This document shows, one piece after another, positions 45,246 to 54,032 of a stretch of 59,258 nt of DNA; position 1 is the stretch's first letter, and each line of letters opens with the position of its first letter. Below the pieces are notes generated by a model. That model searched no databases and was not told the DNA's origin. It saw only the letters and a program-made list of their open reading frames with translations. Source of the stretch: JAVJSU01 sp040219275 (GTDB taxonomy: Bacteria; Chloroflexota; Anaerolineae; Aggregatilineales; Phototrophicaceae); NCBI GenBank assembly GCA_040219275.1, contig JAVJSU010000045.1, positions 1 to 59,258 of the forward strand. Direction: 5' to 3'. A program made the position numbers and the translations under genes.

Positions 45246-45272
45246 TTTAATTTCCTCTAAAACAAAGTTATT

Positions 45273-45289
45273 TGTTACAAATTGTAACA
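45273..45289. promoter_or_regulatory. Candidate LacI-type operator (perfect palindrome)
   Basis: TGTTACAA-A-TTGTAACA, 8-bp arms around a single central base, 28 bp before the regulator's start codon. It lies where promoter binding would repress its own gene. No second copy was spotted elsewhere in the window. Confidence 0.6.
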
Positions 45290-45393
45290 TAATATTCCTT
45301 TATATAAGGTAAAGGATTATGCAAAATTTACGAATTACGCAATTCAGGAAATTTGGTGATTTGATAAGGCAGAAACGTGAGATTAATCGCTGA

Positions 45394-46074
45394 TTATGGG
45401 GTGATTTGGGCGATCTGCGCGGGGGTGCGTCCCATCAATTCCTTGAGCGCATTGGTCAGGTGAGATTGATCATAATAACCAGTCTCAAACGCCGTATCGA
45501 GGATCGGCATGCCCTGTTCTAACAGAGTCATGGCTTTTTTGGCGCGTTCAATTTGCTGGATCATCTTGTACGTGAGTCCGGTAGTATGGACGAATCGCCG
45601 CTGAATGGAGCGCAGTGACAAATCCGTTCCCTGTCCCTGCTCTGCAAGCACCGCCTCTACGATTGGATCACGAACCAACATCCCCTGCTTAACCATCCGA
45701 TTTAAGAAATTGTCCGCATTTTCAAACGTCGGGAATTCCCACGCAGAGCCATAAAACCAGAACGAACGGCTGGTTGCGTCCGGCAAATTGATCCCATTGT
45801 TAACCAGATGAGTCGTCGGCAAATGTGGCAGATAGGTGCCAATTTTAAACGTGATGCCAAAAAATTCAGCATCGTCAGGAATGGGTGAGGGCTTGGCTCT
45901 GGTCTCCGGACCCATTACGGTAACGACAATGTTGCCCTGTTGTTTGGTCACCACCATCTCTAAATGGCAGGCGGCAGACGAAATAAACGACCCGGCGTTG
46001 CTCTCGCTTGTCGTCGTCCATATGTGCTCAACGAGTGGAGAATCCGATTCTCGATAGCCAAAATCAAAACTCAT
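45394..46074 (-). CDS. AraC-family transcription regulator (paralog A)
   Basis: From the ATG at 46074 the protein has 226 residues. The C-terminal 90 residues hold two HTH motifs (SLRSIQRRFVHTTGLTYKMI and LDTAFETGYYDQSHLTNALK, with LMGRTPAQIAQI ending). The N-terminal domain (VEHIWTT, CHLEMVV, HLPTTHLVNNGINLPDATSR) is the sensor. The same domain order and several identical stretches occur in the gene at 49909-50622. A long regulon is not seen; the hydrolase/RibD run lies further away. Confidence 0.88.
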   Translation of the reverse strand: MSFDFGYRESDSPLVEHIWTTTSESNAGSFISSAACHLEMVVTKQQGNIVVTVMGPETRAKPSPIPDDAEFFGITFKIGTYLPHLPTTHLVNNGINLPDATSRSFWFYGSAWEFPTFENADNFLNRMVKQGMLVRDPIVEAVLAEQGQGTDLSLRSIQRRFVHTTGLTYKMIQQIERAKKAMTLLEQGMPILDTAFETGYYDQSHLTNALKELMGRTPAQIAQITP

Positions 46075-46285
46075 CAATCAACGCACTCCAAAAGATACAC
46101 TTTCACAGGAAAGTCCGTCTCCTGCACTACATATTGAAGCACATCTGTTCGTAATCGTCAAACATCAAGTTTATCAGTGCCTACAAACTTAATAATTCTT
46201 AATTATTCTCTTCTAAATAATGACTTATAATTACGAAATTGAATTTTGTCATCCGTAATGTTCTGTTATAGTAGAAAGAAACAAT

Positions 46286-46696
46286 ATGCCGATTAGCGTA
46301 AAACGTCTTGAAAACCAGCCCATTCTCATTGCCACCTTTACCGGAAACATCACCGCCGACGACATGGCCGGGATGTTCGAAGAGAGCAATACGCTTATCG
46401 GTGAAAATGAAGACCACATCTATCGTATTTCGGATGTGAGCAACGCCACCAGCAATTTTGTCGAAATGTTTGGGGTTATCAAAATCGCAAGCAAAGGACA
46501 GCCAGGATCAACTTCAGATCCCCGTATACAGGCATTTTTTGTGGGCACATCCACATGGATCACGTTCGCGCGTAACACCTTAAGAGCACCAGCATTCGGC
46601 GGGTTACAAATTGCGGCGTTTGAAACCATGGATGCGGCGCTAGATGCCATTAACACCCAGTTAGTCATCACCGACGAGCAACTCAAAACATACTAA
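46286..46696 (+). CDS. SpoIIAA/STAS-like protein (4 of 4)
   Basis: The protein has 136 residues. It opens VKRLENQPILIATFTGNIT, then RISDVSNATSNFVEMFGVIK, and closes ETMDAALDAINTQLV, the beta-alpha order of the SpoIIAA-like fold. It sits alone between AraC paralog A (divergent) and the DUF1801 gene (convergent). No enzyme motif. Confidence 0.72.
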   Translation: MPISVKRLENQPILIATFTGNITADDMAGMFEESNTLIGENEDHIYRISDVSNATSNFVEMFGVIKIASKGQPGSTSDPRIQAFFVGTSTWITFARNTLRAPAFGGLQIAAFETMDAALDAINTQLVITDEQLKTY

Positions 46697-46729
46697 TCTA
46701 TACGCCCGATACTCTTGAAAGCGCCTTTA

Positions 46730-46782
46730 GATGATTATGGTTTCAACGTCAACCATTAAAGAGTGCCTGAACCATAATCATC
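46730..46782. terminator. 13-bp hairpin between convergent genes
   Basis: gatgattatggtt and aaccataatcatc form a perfect 13-bp stem with a 27-nt loop, midway between the convergent stops at 46696 and 46803. There is no T run on either side, so a factor-independent role is doubtful. A bidirectional stop or repeat is possible. Confidence 0.4.
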
Positions 46783-46802
46783 CGAATTGATGCCTGATGT
46801 CA

Positions 46803-47150
46803 TTAAATGGTATCTGCCGCCTGTTTGATTAACTTAGCAAGCAGGGCGTAATCCACCTCTTGATTTTGCTTTATCTTGATGGTTTTGCGTTCCGGCGGAC
46901 CGTCCGCTTCAAAAAATCCTTCCGGTGCGTCGAGGGCGGTTGCGTTGAAAATGGTGAAGCTCACCCAGCCCTTCGCCGTTCCCAGCACACACGCATACGT
47001 ATTATTTTTCCGATAATGTGGCTTGCCATATTGGATGCGTTCTTCCACATCGGGGATCGCCTCAAAGATAATCTCACGGATTTTGGTGCAGATTTCCGGT
47101 TGCCAATCCTGCTTGATATTCTGAATATATTCGGTTACCGCGTCATTCAT
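46803..47150 (-). CDS. DUF1801 (YdhG-like) small protein
   Basis: The protein has 115 residues. VTEYIQNIKQDWQPEICTKI, then IPDVEERIQYGKPHYRKNN and a closing ALLAKLIKQAAD match DUF1801/YdhG proteins, sometimes described as iron-chaperone-like. It overlaps the preceding hydrolase gene by 4 bp (ATGA), so it is translationally coupled as the last gene of the minus-strand run. Confidence 0.85.
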   Translation of the reverse strand: MNDAVTEYIQNIKQDWQPEICTKIREIIFEAIPDVEERIQYGKPHYRKNNTYACVLGTAKGWVSFTIFNATALDAPEGFFEADGPPERKTIKIKQNQEVDYALLAKLIKQAADTI

Positions 47151-47944
47151 ATGTAAAACTCCTTTAAAATCGGTGCAAGTACCTTCATAGATACGTTATG
47201 ACTCTGACCTTCCAGAGTGCGATGTTGCGCGTTGGGCAATACTTCGCTGAGCGCCTTCGCGGTATGACGTAACAGATCGCCACTTTTTTCGCCATTGATA
47301 ACAAGCGTTGGCATGGTCACGTTTTTCCATTGTGCTATCTCAAATGGCTTACCACTTGCGTGATCTTTCACGATAGCCACATCATACGGCAGTGTATGCG
47401 CCACTGCTTTAAGCCGCTTCCAGACCCCCGGCATCACCCGCATTATCCATGGGACGAAAACGGGTGCACCCATGCCTTTCGTCATAAAGTAGGTCACAGC
47501 TTCGCCACGTTTGTCAGCCGCGATCAGCGCCTTAATGTGCGTTTCAAAATCCGGTGGTGGTTGTGGGTCATTGGCATCTACGATAAAAGGTGGCTCATAC
47601 AACACCAGTTTGGTGATATTCAGCCCACTTTCCGCCGCCTTAAGCGCCAGCGCCGCACCTGATGATAAGCCCCACACGTAAGCTGATCCGCCTGCTTCAG
47701 CGATCACGGCTTCAAGGTCTTCGATTTCGCGTTCAACGGCGTAGAGCGGCGTATCACCACTATCACCACGTCCACGCCGATCATAATTGAAGACCGTAAA
47801 ATCATCCTTCAGTAAATCAACCAATTCCAACGAACCCGGAAACTTCCTATAGCTGAACGCTCCGGCGACTAATATCACCGGCTGTCCACTTCCGGTCTTA
47901 TCGTAAGCGATGCGTGTACCATCTTTTGAAATGACGTGTTGCAT
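47147..47944 (-). CDS. Alpha/beta hydrolase (paralog A)
   Basis: The protein has 265 residues. It opens MQHVISKDGTRIAYDKTGSG and has NYDRRGRGDSGDT near 53, a nucleophile elbow GLSSGAALALKA (Ser about 96), and a late His in GQSHNVSMK. The same frame of motifs appears in paralog B at 48437. Substrate unknown; probably an esterase or similar. Coupled to the DUF1801 gene. Confidence 0.88.
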   Translation of the reverse strand: MQHVISKDGTRIAYDKTGSGQPVILVAGAFSYRKFPGSLELVDLLKDDFTVFNYDRRGRGDSGDTPLYAVEREIEDLEAVIAEAGGSAYVWGLSSGAALALKAAESGLNITKLVLYEPPFIVDANDPQPPPDFETHIKALIAADKRGEAVTYFMTKGMGAPVFVPWIMRVMPGVWKRLKAVAHTLPYDVAIVKDHASGKPFEIAQWKNVTMPTLVINGEKSGDLLRHTAKALSEVLPNAQHRTLEGQSHNVSMKVLAPILKEFYI

Positions 47945-47948
47945 GGAG

Positions 47949-48398
47949 TTAACTTTCTCTCAGTTTTTCGACAATTTTAGCGATGCGCCGTTCGCGTGTG
48001 TCCTGCGCCTTCGCGGATTCCACCTGACGCACAAATTCCTTGCGGGCAGACGGCGCAGACTTGTCGAAGGCTTCGGTTACGCCTGCTTCTTCCAGTGCTT
48101 GCGCCAGATCATCCGGCAATTCGACGGTGCGCGGTTCGGTGTCGAGTTCCAGCGTGACTTCCACCTCATCGCCAGCACCCAAGCCCGATGCGTCACGATG
48201 TTCGGCGCTAAAGGGGAGCAAGAACACATCACCGTAACCCGCGACGGTACTCCGATAGGTATAGTCTCCCACGCTGACCTTCACCGGCGGGCGCTTCCCT
48301 TTGCCCAACGCCTCCACCGCTTCCGCAGGGACTTTAATGCCAGTGGCGTTTTTGCCCTCTGCCTGAAAAATCGTGGTGGTAAATGTCGTTTTCGTCAT
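47949..48398 (-). CDS. YdeI/OmdA-type DUF1905 protein
   Basis: The protein has 149 residues. An N-terminal DUF1905 beta barrel (GIKVPAEAVEALGKGKRPPV, then VFLLPFSAEHR) is followed by the OmdA-like tail (LPDDLAQALEEAGVTEAFDK, FVRQVESAKAQDTRERRIAK). The family is common in small stress-linked clusters. Function not established. It lies 4 bp before hydrolase A. Confidence 0.88.
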   Translation of the reverse strand: MTKTTFTTTIFQAEGKNATGIKVPAEAVEALGKGKRPPVKVSVGDYTYRSTVAGYGDVFLLPFSAEHRDASGLGAGDEVEVTLELDTEPRTVELPDDLAQALEEAGVTEAFDKSAPSARKEFVRQVESAKAQDTRERRIAKIVEKLRES

Positions 48399-48436
48399 GT
48401 GTTGATTTGCCTCAATCTACTTTTTTCTGCACTTTA

Positions 48437-49300
48437 TCACGCACGCAAGAAATTAATCAATTCAGGTGCGAGTGCTTCCACCTTGACGATGTGCGTTTGC
48501 CCCGGCAACGTCACCAATTTAGCATCCGGCAAGGTCTCCGCCAGGGATTGCATTCCGTTACGCATCCAATCCGGACTCTTGCCCCCAACAGTGACTAATG
48601 TAGGCATGGATACGCTTGCCCATTCTTGTGGCGACAACGGTTTCCCATGCTGATACGGCTCTACAATCATCGAGTCGTAAAGCACCGTGTGGGCAACAGA
48701 TTTCAACTTGGACCACGCGGGCATAAAGCGCATCATGAACACAAATATCGCCGGAACACCCACGCCCTTCGTCATAAACAGCTTCACCAAATCGCCACGT
48801 TTGTCTGCTTTCGTGAGCGTTCTCATCTGCGCCATGTAATCCGCAGGCAACGGTGCACGGCTATCATCAAGGAAGTAAGGGGCTTCAAAGATCGCCAATT
48901 TTTTAATCGACAGTCCCTGACGTGCCGCCTCTAACGCCAGCCCCGCGCCGGAAGAAATGCCATAGAGCAACACCGAACCGCCAGCGACTTGAATCAGCGC
49001 GTCAAGGTCTTCAACTTCGCGTTCCACCGTATACGGTGGAGTATCGCCACTATCGCCCCGTCCGCGTCGATCATACGTGTAGACCGTGAAATGTTCGGTC
49101 AGCAATTTGGCAAGGTCACCATTCGGACCAAATTTGCGCGTGCCAAATGCCCCATCGACCAGAATCAACGCCGCACCATTGCCGGATTTTTCGTAGGCAA
49201 TTTTTGTGCCATCTTTTGAAATAACGTGTTGCATGAGAGCGCCTTTTTCCATCTGATTTGATGTTTCTCTAACTTCGTCTTGAATACCTATTGCGTTCAT
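48437..49300 (-). CDS. Alpha/beta hydrolase (paralog B)
   Basis: The protein has 287 residues. The ATG at 49300 overlaps the RibD-like stop (TAATG) and has a ggagg site 7 nt upstream, so the 22-residue extension before MQHVISKDGTKIAYEKSGNG is probably real. A second start at 49234 would match paralog A exactly. Motifs: YDRRGRGDSGDT, nucleophile in YGISSGAGLAL, and His in GQTHIVKVE. Closely related to the hydrolase at 47147, so it arose by duplication. Substrate unknown. Confidence 0.88.
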   Translation of the reverse strand: MNAIGIQDEVRETSNQMEKGALMQHVISKDGTKIAYEKSGNGAALILVDGAFGTRKFGPNGDLAKLLTEHFTVYTYDRRGRGDSGDTPPYTVEREVEDLDALIQVAGGSVLLYGISSGAGLALEAARQGLSIKKLAIFEAPYFLDDSRAPLPADYMAQMRTLTKADKRGDLVKLFMTKGVGVPAIFVFMMRFMPAWSKLKSVAHTVLYDSMIVEPYQHGKPLSPQEWASVSMPTLVTVGGKSPDWMRNGMQSLAETLPDAKLVTLPGQTHIVKVEALAPELINFLRA

Positions 49301-49866
49301 TATTGATCCTCCGCCTGAGTTAATGTATCGGCGAGTGCATAGGTCAGTGCGATTACGCCGGATTGGAACGTTTTTGAATCTAGGAGACTGAGCGAGATCG
49401 TATTGATTTCTTCAGTGAATAGTCTTCGACCTTTTCCAAGCACAATCGGATGCACCAGCAATTGAAAACGATCCACCAGATTCGCTTTCATCAACGATTG
49501 GATCAACTTCCGGCTTCCGGTGATGCCGATATTCCCGTCCACCGTATCCTTCATAGCTTTAACCGCGTCAAGGTCTCTAAGGATGGTTGTGTTGTTCCAG
49601 TCCGTATTTTGGAGCGTGTTAGAGACCACATACTTTGGCATCTTATTCAGATGATCGGCAAAACCGAATTCGTTATTTTTCTGCGTCTGCCAATAGCCGG
49701 AAAAAATTTCATACGTTTTCCGCCCGTACAAAGTAGCGGTAGACGCATTAATATCGTTCGCCGTGAATGCCGCCATATCATCGCTGATATAGGGGAAATG
49801 CCATGTTTCCGGCGCTTCCATCACACCATCCAGCGACAAGAACTGCGACACAATAATTTTGCCCAT
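49300..49866 (-). CDS. RibD C-terminal/dihydrofolate-reductase-like protein (1 of 3)
   Basis: From the ATG at 49866 the protein has 188 residues. MGKIIVSQFLSLDGVMEAPE, LYGRKTYEIFSGYW, GNIGITGSRKLIQSLMKANL and VHPIVLGKGRRLF are the landmarks of the RibD_C/DHFR-like superfamily. These bind NADPH and a pterin- or pyrimidine-like substrate. The actual reaction is unknown. It is coupled to hydrolase paralog B and follows AraC paralog B. Confidence 0.88.
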   Translation of the reverse strand: MGKIIVSQFLSLDGVMEAPETWHFPYISDDMAAFTANDINASTATLYGRKTYEIFSGYWQTQKNNEFGFADHLNKMPKYVVSNTLQNTDWNNTTILRDLDAVKAMKDTVDGNIGITGSRKLIQSLMKANLVDRFQLLVHPIVLGKGRRLFTEEINTISLSLLDSKTFQSGVIALTYALADTLTQAEDQ

Positions 49867-49908
49867 ATCACCGTCCAATCTATCGCGTGTTTATAGGCTT
49901 ATTTTATG

Positions 49909-50622
49909 CTATGGCGTGGTCTCTGTCTTGAACAAAAACGACATTTGCGAGGCTAATGCTTCATGTTGAATTTGCGCGGGTGTTTGCCCTGTATACTGTT
50001 TAATTGCGCGTGTGAGGTGCGGTTGATCTGCGTAACCTGCCAGATCAACAACATCGAGGATGGGGGTATTTTGCTTCAGGAGTAAAGTTGCTTCACGGGC
50101 GCGTTCGATTTGCCGGATCGCGCCGTGCGTCATGCCCATATTTTGCACGAAGCGCCGTTGAATTGTACGTAATGTCAGGTCTTGGGGTTGCCCCTGTAGC
50201 GCCGCATCCACCACCGGATCACGGATCAACATGCCCTGTTTTGCCAGTCGATTAATGAACGTATCGACATTTTCAAAGGTCGGGAATTGCCAAGCGCTAC
50301 TGTGTAGCCAGCAGGAATGACGGGACGCATCCGGTAAGTCGAGTTGCGTATTTACAAGTCTTCCAGGGAGAACATGCGGCATGAGTGTGCCGAGCTTAAA
50401 AACCACCCCGACGAACTCACCATGCGCCGGATAAACGGTAGCCGTAGGTTTGGTTTCCGGTCCGCGTATGCTCAGGCGGGTTTTGCCATCTTCATCCCAC
50501 ACAACCATTTGCCAGTGACTAAGCGCCAGCGAAATGAAGTTCCCGCCTTCGTCGCTATGACTGCGCCAGACTCGCTCCACAAAGGGCGAATCTGACAATC
50601 GTTCCTCAAATATTAAACTCAT
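49909..50622 (-). CDS. AraC-family transcription regulator (paralog B)
   Basis: The protein has 237 residues. Same layout as paralog A: FVERVWRS start, HVLPGRLVNTQLDLPDASRH, LRTIQRRFVQNMGMTHGAIR, then YADQPHLTRAIKQYTGQTPA. It is probably the first gene of a minus-strand run, AraC B, RibD-like, hydrolase B, YdeI, hydrolase A, DUF1801, and so a likely regulator of it. It ends 43 bp before the RibD-like start. Confidence 0.88.
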   Translation of the reverse strand: MSLIFEERLSDSPFVERVWRSHSDEGGNFISLALSHWQMVVWDEDGKTRLSIRGPETKPTATVYPAHGEFVGVVFKLGTLMPHVLPGRLVNTQLDLPDASRHSCWLHSSAWQFPTFENVDTFINRLAKQGMLIRDPVVDAALQGQPQDLTLRTIQRRFVQNMGMTHGAIRQIERAREATLLLKQNTPILDVVDLAGYADQPHLTRAIKQYTGQTPAQIQHEALASQMSFLFKTETTP

Positions 50623-50720
50623 GGATTACGATCGTTCCTGGCTCACATTACCCGGCTAGCGCGGCACGCTCAAACATATTTTACACGCTCCATCCTACCA
50701 TGTTGAGTGGTTTTTTTGAG

Positions 50721-52535
50721 TTAAGCCATCGCTACTTGATCACCTGATTGTAAAACACTGACGGTATCCCCTGACTCCAGATTTTTTGATGCAAAGAAGG
50801 GAGTAACCTGTCCATTGTGGCTGACTGTAAGCGGCAAGAATAGTTTAGATTTTCCCTGCAATTGGCTCAAAAAGGCGCTGGCACTAAGTGGACTGTCAAC
50901 CTGTATTTCGACGGGCTGAAAACCATCGCCCTGCTCGTTCTGTTGATCCCATTCTGTTAAATTCACCACATTATTATCAATACAGTACGCGCCAATATCA
51001 GACAACATACTCCGCAGAGTAGCCTCATCACTTCTGGTCGATAGCACCATGATCTCCGGTACATCAAAAACATTCTTCGCAATTTGGGCGGAGAGGATGT
51101 TGATTTCCGTGTTGTGCGTCAGCGCCAGAAACCAGCGGGCATTCGCAAGGGATATCTCTTGCAGGTTTTCTAAACTTAAGGCATCTCCGTAGAAGGCGTT
51201 GAGACCCTCTTCTTTCGCTTGCTGTACACGATCAAGATTTTTGTCGATTAGCCAGACAGGATAAACAGGATGAAGTACACGGGCAATCGCACGGGCAGAA
51301 GGACCCGTTCCCACGATGACCACGCCTTTGCGCTGATCGGCTGATCGGGTCAATTCACCCCGCCGTTGTAGCCAATCCGCACCCACTTTCAAAAAGATGG
51401 GAACTGTTGCTGTTGTGAAGATCGCCATAAACACCAGAACAGAAAAAATTTCTTGTGTGATGATTCCTGCGGTCAGGGCAATCTCCGCAATAATAATCTC
51501 AACAGCGCCACGACCATTCATGCCGGCACCAATAACGATACCCTCACGCCAGCCGTTCCCACTCAACAGATAAAAAGCCGTTGTCCCGAAGATTTTGCCA
51601 AGTGTCGCTACAACCGTTACGCTAATCAACAATGGCAGGGAGGTTGAAAATACATTCAAATCAACCTGAAAACCCGCTGTTACAAAAAAGATCGGAGCCA
51701 AGAAACCAATCGAAACATCGCGCACTAGCTCTGTCAACTCACCCGCTAAACGCCGTTCAACGCCTACACCCTCGCGGATGAAAAGCCCGGCGAGAAATGC
51801 GCCCAAAATTGCATGGAGTCCGGCAATTTCCGCCATTTCAGCGAAAAGCAAGGTGATTAATAACAGAAAGGTTGCATAGAACGTCCGGCTCGTCAGTCCC
51901 AGCTTTGCTAGCCATTCCCATGCGATAGGAAAAACGCGAAGACCGAGGAAGATCGCCAGACCGAAGAAAACGATGACTTCAACACCGATGGTAATTAACT
52001 GCGAGATTTCCACCGTACCCAGATCAACAACGCTGATAATGCCTGCAAATACAATCAGCGATAGCGAATCGGCAACTAATGCCCCTGCCATCATGACATG
52101 GGCTATTCGCGTATCCAATAGATTTAGATCCGCCAGAATTCTAGATTTTGTGGCTAGAGAAGTAACACCAGCGGCGATACCCACAAATAATCCAGCCGTG
52201 GACGTGCCATCAAATAAGACGACCACGACGATATACGCAAGCGCAAAGGGTGTAATAAAACCACCGATAGCCGCCAGAAAGCCCCCCCATGATGCTTTGA
52301 ACAACTCTTTGGGGTCAATCTCCATACCGATATAAAGCATCATCAGAAGAACACCCACTTCTGCCAGTACAGCCAGCGTGTCGCTCGCTTCAAGTAAACC
52401 TAGAAGGGGTGGTCCTAAAACGATGCCAGCCAATAACTCACCAAAAATAGCAGGATAACCTAGTCGTGCTACTACGCTACCGGCAATCCAGGCAGAGAGT
52501 AGTACGAGCAATAAATTCAATATACTTAGTTCCAT
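50721..52535 (-). CDS. CPA2-type cation/proton antiporter with RCK domains
   Basis: The protein has 604 residues. About 11-13 hydrophobic helices (1-375) of the Na+/H+ exchanger fold carry GELLAGIVLGPPLLG and AGALVADSLSLIV motifs. An RCK-N nucleotide-binding domain follows (VVIVGTGPSARAIARVL, about 403-419, and YGDALSLENL), then an RCK-C/TrkA-C-like tail (FLPLTVSHNGQ and SGDTVSVLQSGDQV). It should exchange K+ or Na+ for H+, gated by the cytoplasmic domain. The RCK-N glycine motif is GxGxxA. No glutathione-binding partner (KefF-like) is nearby. Confidence 0.9.
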   Translation of the reverse strand: MELSILNLLLVLLSAWIAGSVVARLGYPAIFGELLAGIVLGPPLLGLLEASDTLAVLAEVGVLLMMLYIGMEIDPKELFKASWGGFLAAIGGFITPFALAYIVVVVLFDGTSTAGLFVGIAAGVTSLATKSRILADLNLLDTRIAHVMMAGALVADSLSLIVFAGIISVVDLGTVEISQLITIGVEVIVFFGLAIFLGLRVFPIAWEWLAKLGLTSRTFYATFLLLITLLFAEMAEIAGLHAILGAFLAGLFIREGVGVERRLAGELTELVRDVSIGFLAPIFFVTAGFQVDLNVFSTSLPLLISVTVVATLGKIFGTTAFYLLSGNGWREGIVIGAGMNGRGAVEIIIAEIALTAGIITQEIFSVLVFMAIFTTATVPIFLKVGADWLQRRGELTRSADQRKGVVIVGTGPSARAIARVLHPVYPVWLIDKNLDRVQQAKEEGLNAFYGDALSLENLQEISLANARWFLALTHNTEINILSAQIAKNVFDVPEIMVLSTRSDEATLRSMLSDIGAYCIDNNVVNLTEWDQQNEQGDGFQPVEIQVDSPLSASAFLSQLQGKSKLFLPLTVSHNGQVTPFFASKNLESGDTVSVLQSGDQVAMA

Positions 52536-52809
52536 TGTATTCCCTTACTTCAAGAACGACATCATCAGAAAATCGGCATTGTTGCACAGAGTGAACCACT
52601 TAGCCGAGTCAACATCATTTAATCTTGAAAACGATTTGCGAGTATGCTCAAGTGTACCAGCTAGACAACCGGATTCAAATTACACCATACCATTGAGCAA
52701 TCTTTCGCCATGTGCGTTCATTCGTTTCTTAGTAGTTTGGGAAATAGTTGAGAGGTAGCTAAAAATCTTAAGGCGGAGGGGAATTGCCATGCGCTCCGAT
52801 TACCCACAT

Positions 52810-53019
52810 TTATTCGCTGAAGGATAAGCCTTTCTCGGTCATCACCGCCTTCAGTATTTTGATCGCTTTCGGTCCGACACCGTGCAAGCTCAAAATCGTT
52901 TTCTCGCTGACTCCGTTCAGTTGTTCCACCCGCGTATAGCCTGCTTCAACGAGCGCACGAGTCGCCGGTTTACCGATGCTATGGGGAAATTCACTTTCTG
53001 GACGATCATTTGTTGCCAT
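52810..53019 (-). CDS. Small helix-hairpin-helix protein
   Basis: The protein has 69 residues. A helix-hairpin-helix pair is visible in KPATRALVEAGYTRVEQLNG and HGVGPKAIKILKAVM, with the GVGPKA hairpin typical of DNA-contacting HhH motifs. A ggag site lies upstream of the ATG. It may be the last gene of the VOC/RibD run (57-bp gap). DNA binding is inferred. Confidence 0.82.
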   Translation of the reverse strand: MATNDRPESEFPHSIGKPATRALVEAGYTRVEQLNGVSEKTILSLHGVGPKAIKILKAVMTEKGLSFSE

Positions 53020-53076
53020 GATAAAGTCTCCATCGTTTACTGGATTTTTTCGATTGTCTATCCCTCTATAATTTTG

Positions 53077-53451
53077 CTACTGCTCAATCACCGACAGAAT
53101 ATTCCCCGCCGGGTCTTTGAACCATGCGATATTCGGACCCATGCCCATTTTAACGCCTTGCATAATACCTTTTTCGTCTGTGCCGTCGTATTGCTCAAAG
53201 GTGATGCCACGTTGGGTCAATTCGGCAACGGATTCGTCGATGTTGTCTGTCGGGAAGTTGAGAATCGTAAACGTCGCGGAAACATGATCTGGCTTAGGGT
53301 AAATCAGCACCTTGCCACCTGTCGCCAGATGCAAGGTCAACATGCCGTTTTCTTCGGTGACTTCTACGCCAAGCACATCACCATAAAATGCCTTCGCCTT
53401 TGGAATATCATCGACAGAAAAACCACTAAATGCCGGACTATTTTTGAACAT
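53077..53451 (-). CDS. VOC-family (glyoxalase/bleomycin-resistance fold) protein
   Basis: The protein has 124 residues. Paired beta-alpha-beta-beta-beta units are visible: FSVDDIPKAKAFYGDVLGVE, MLTLHLATGGKVLIYPK, and the closing GPNIAWFKDPAGNILSVIEQ, the VOC signature. Metal ligands cannot be settled by eye. It lies 19 bp after the RibD-like gene. Role could be detoxification or binding of a small electrophile. Confidence 0.88.
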   Translation of the reverse strand: MFKNSPAFSGFSVDDIPKAKAFYGDVLGVEVTEENGMLTLHLATGGKVLIYPKPDHVSATFTILNFPTDNIDESVAELTQRGITFEQYDGTDEKGIMQGVKMGMGPNIAWFKDPAGNILSVIEQ

Positions 53452-53470
53452 AACTTGCTCCCTGAGTCAA

Positions 53471-54028
53471 CTATTTCACAATACGATATTTGAGATGCGT
53501 CACGCCTCTAGAATCAATCACGCGCACCCGTTCCAGAGGAGTCGCCTCCATACCGGAATCACCAAACAAACGCACACCGCTTCCAAAAAGCACATGCACC
53601 TGATGAATCTGAATTTCATCTACCAAACCCGCTTCTAGATACTGTTGGGCAACACGCGCACCGCCCCCAATTGCAATATAGAAACCGTCTTTTACCACCG
53701 CCTGAGCTTGCTTTAAGGCGCTTTCAATACCATCGGTGACGAAAGTATACGAACTGCCGTTAGAATCTTTCGTTTCTCGTGGACGATGTGTGAGGATAAA
53801 ATGTGGAATTTTGAAGGGACTATCATCAAAGGCATTATGCGCGTCACCCTCATCGAAAGTTTTCCGTCCCATGATAATCACACCGAGGTCACGCATCATC
53901 TCATCGACAATCGCTTTACTTTTTTCCGGCGGGGAGAAATACCAGTCGTTCAACCCACCATCTTTGCCATCAGCGGTGGCGATATAGCCATCCAGCGACA
54001 TCGACATATCCAGAATCACTTTGCCCAT
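53471..54028 (-). CDS. RibD C-terminal/dihydrofolate-reductase-like protein (2 of 3)
   Basis: The protein has 185 residues. MGKVILDMSMSLDGYIATAD, IMGRKTFDEGD, AIGGGARVAQQYLEAGLVDE and LFGSGVRLFGD are present. It is most similar to the adjacent paralog at 54033 (4-bp gap), suggesting tandem duplication. Substrate unknown. Confidence 0.88.
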   Translation of the reverse strand: MGKVILDMSMSLDGYIATADGKDGGLNDWYFSPPEKSKAIVDEMMRDLGVIIMGRKTFDEGDAHNAFDDSPFKIPHFILTHRPRETKDSNGSSYTFVTDGIESALKQAQAVVKDGFYIAIGGGARVAQQYLEAGLVDEIQIHQVHVLFGSGVRLFGDSGMEATPLERVRVIDSRGVTHLKYRIVK

Positions 54029-54032
54029 ATGC

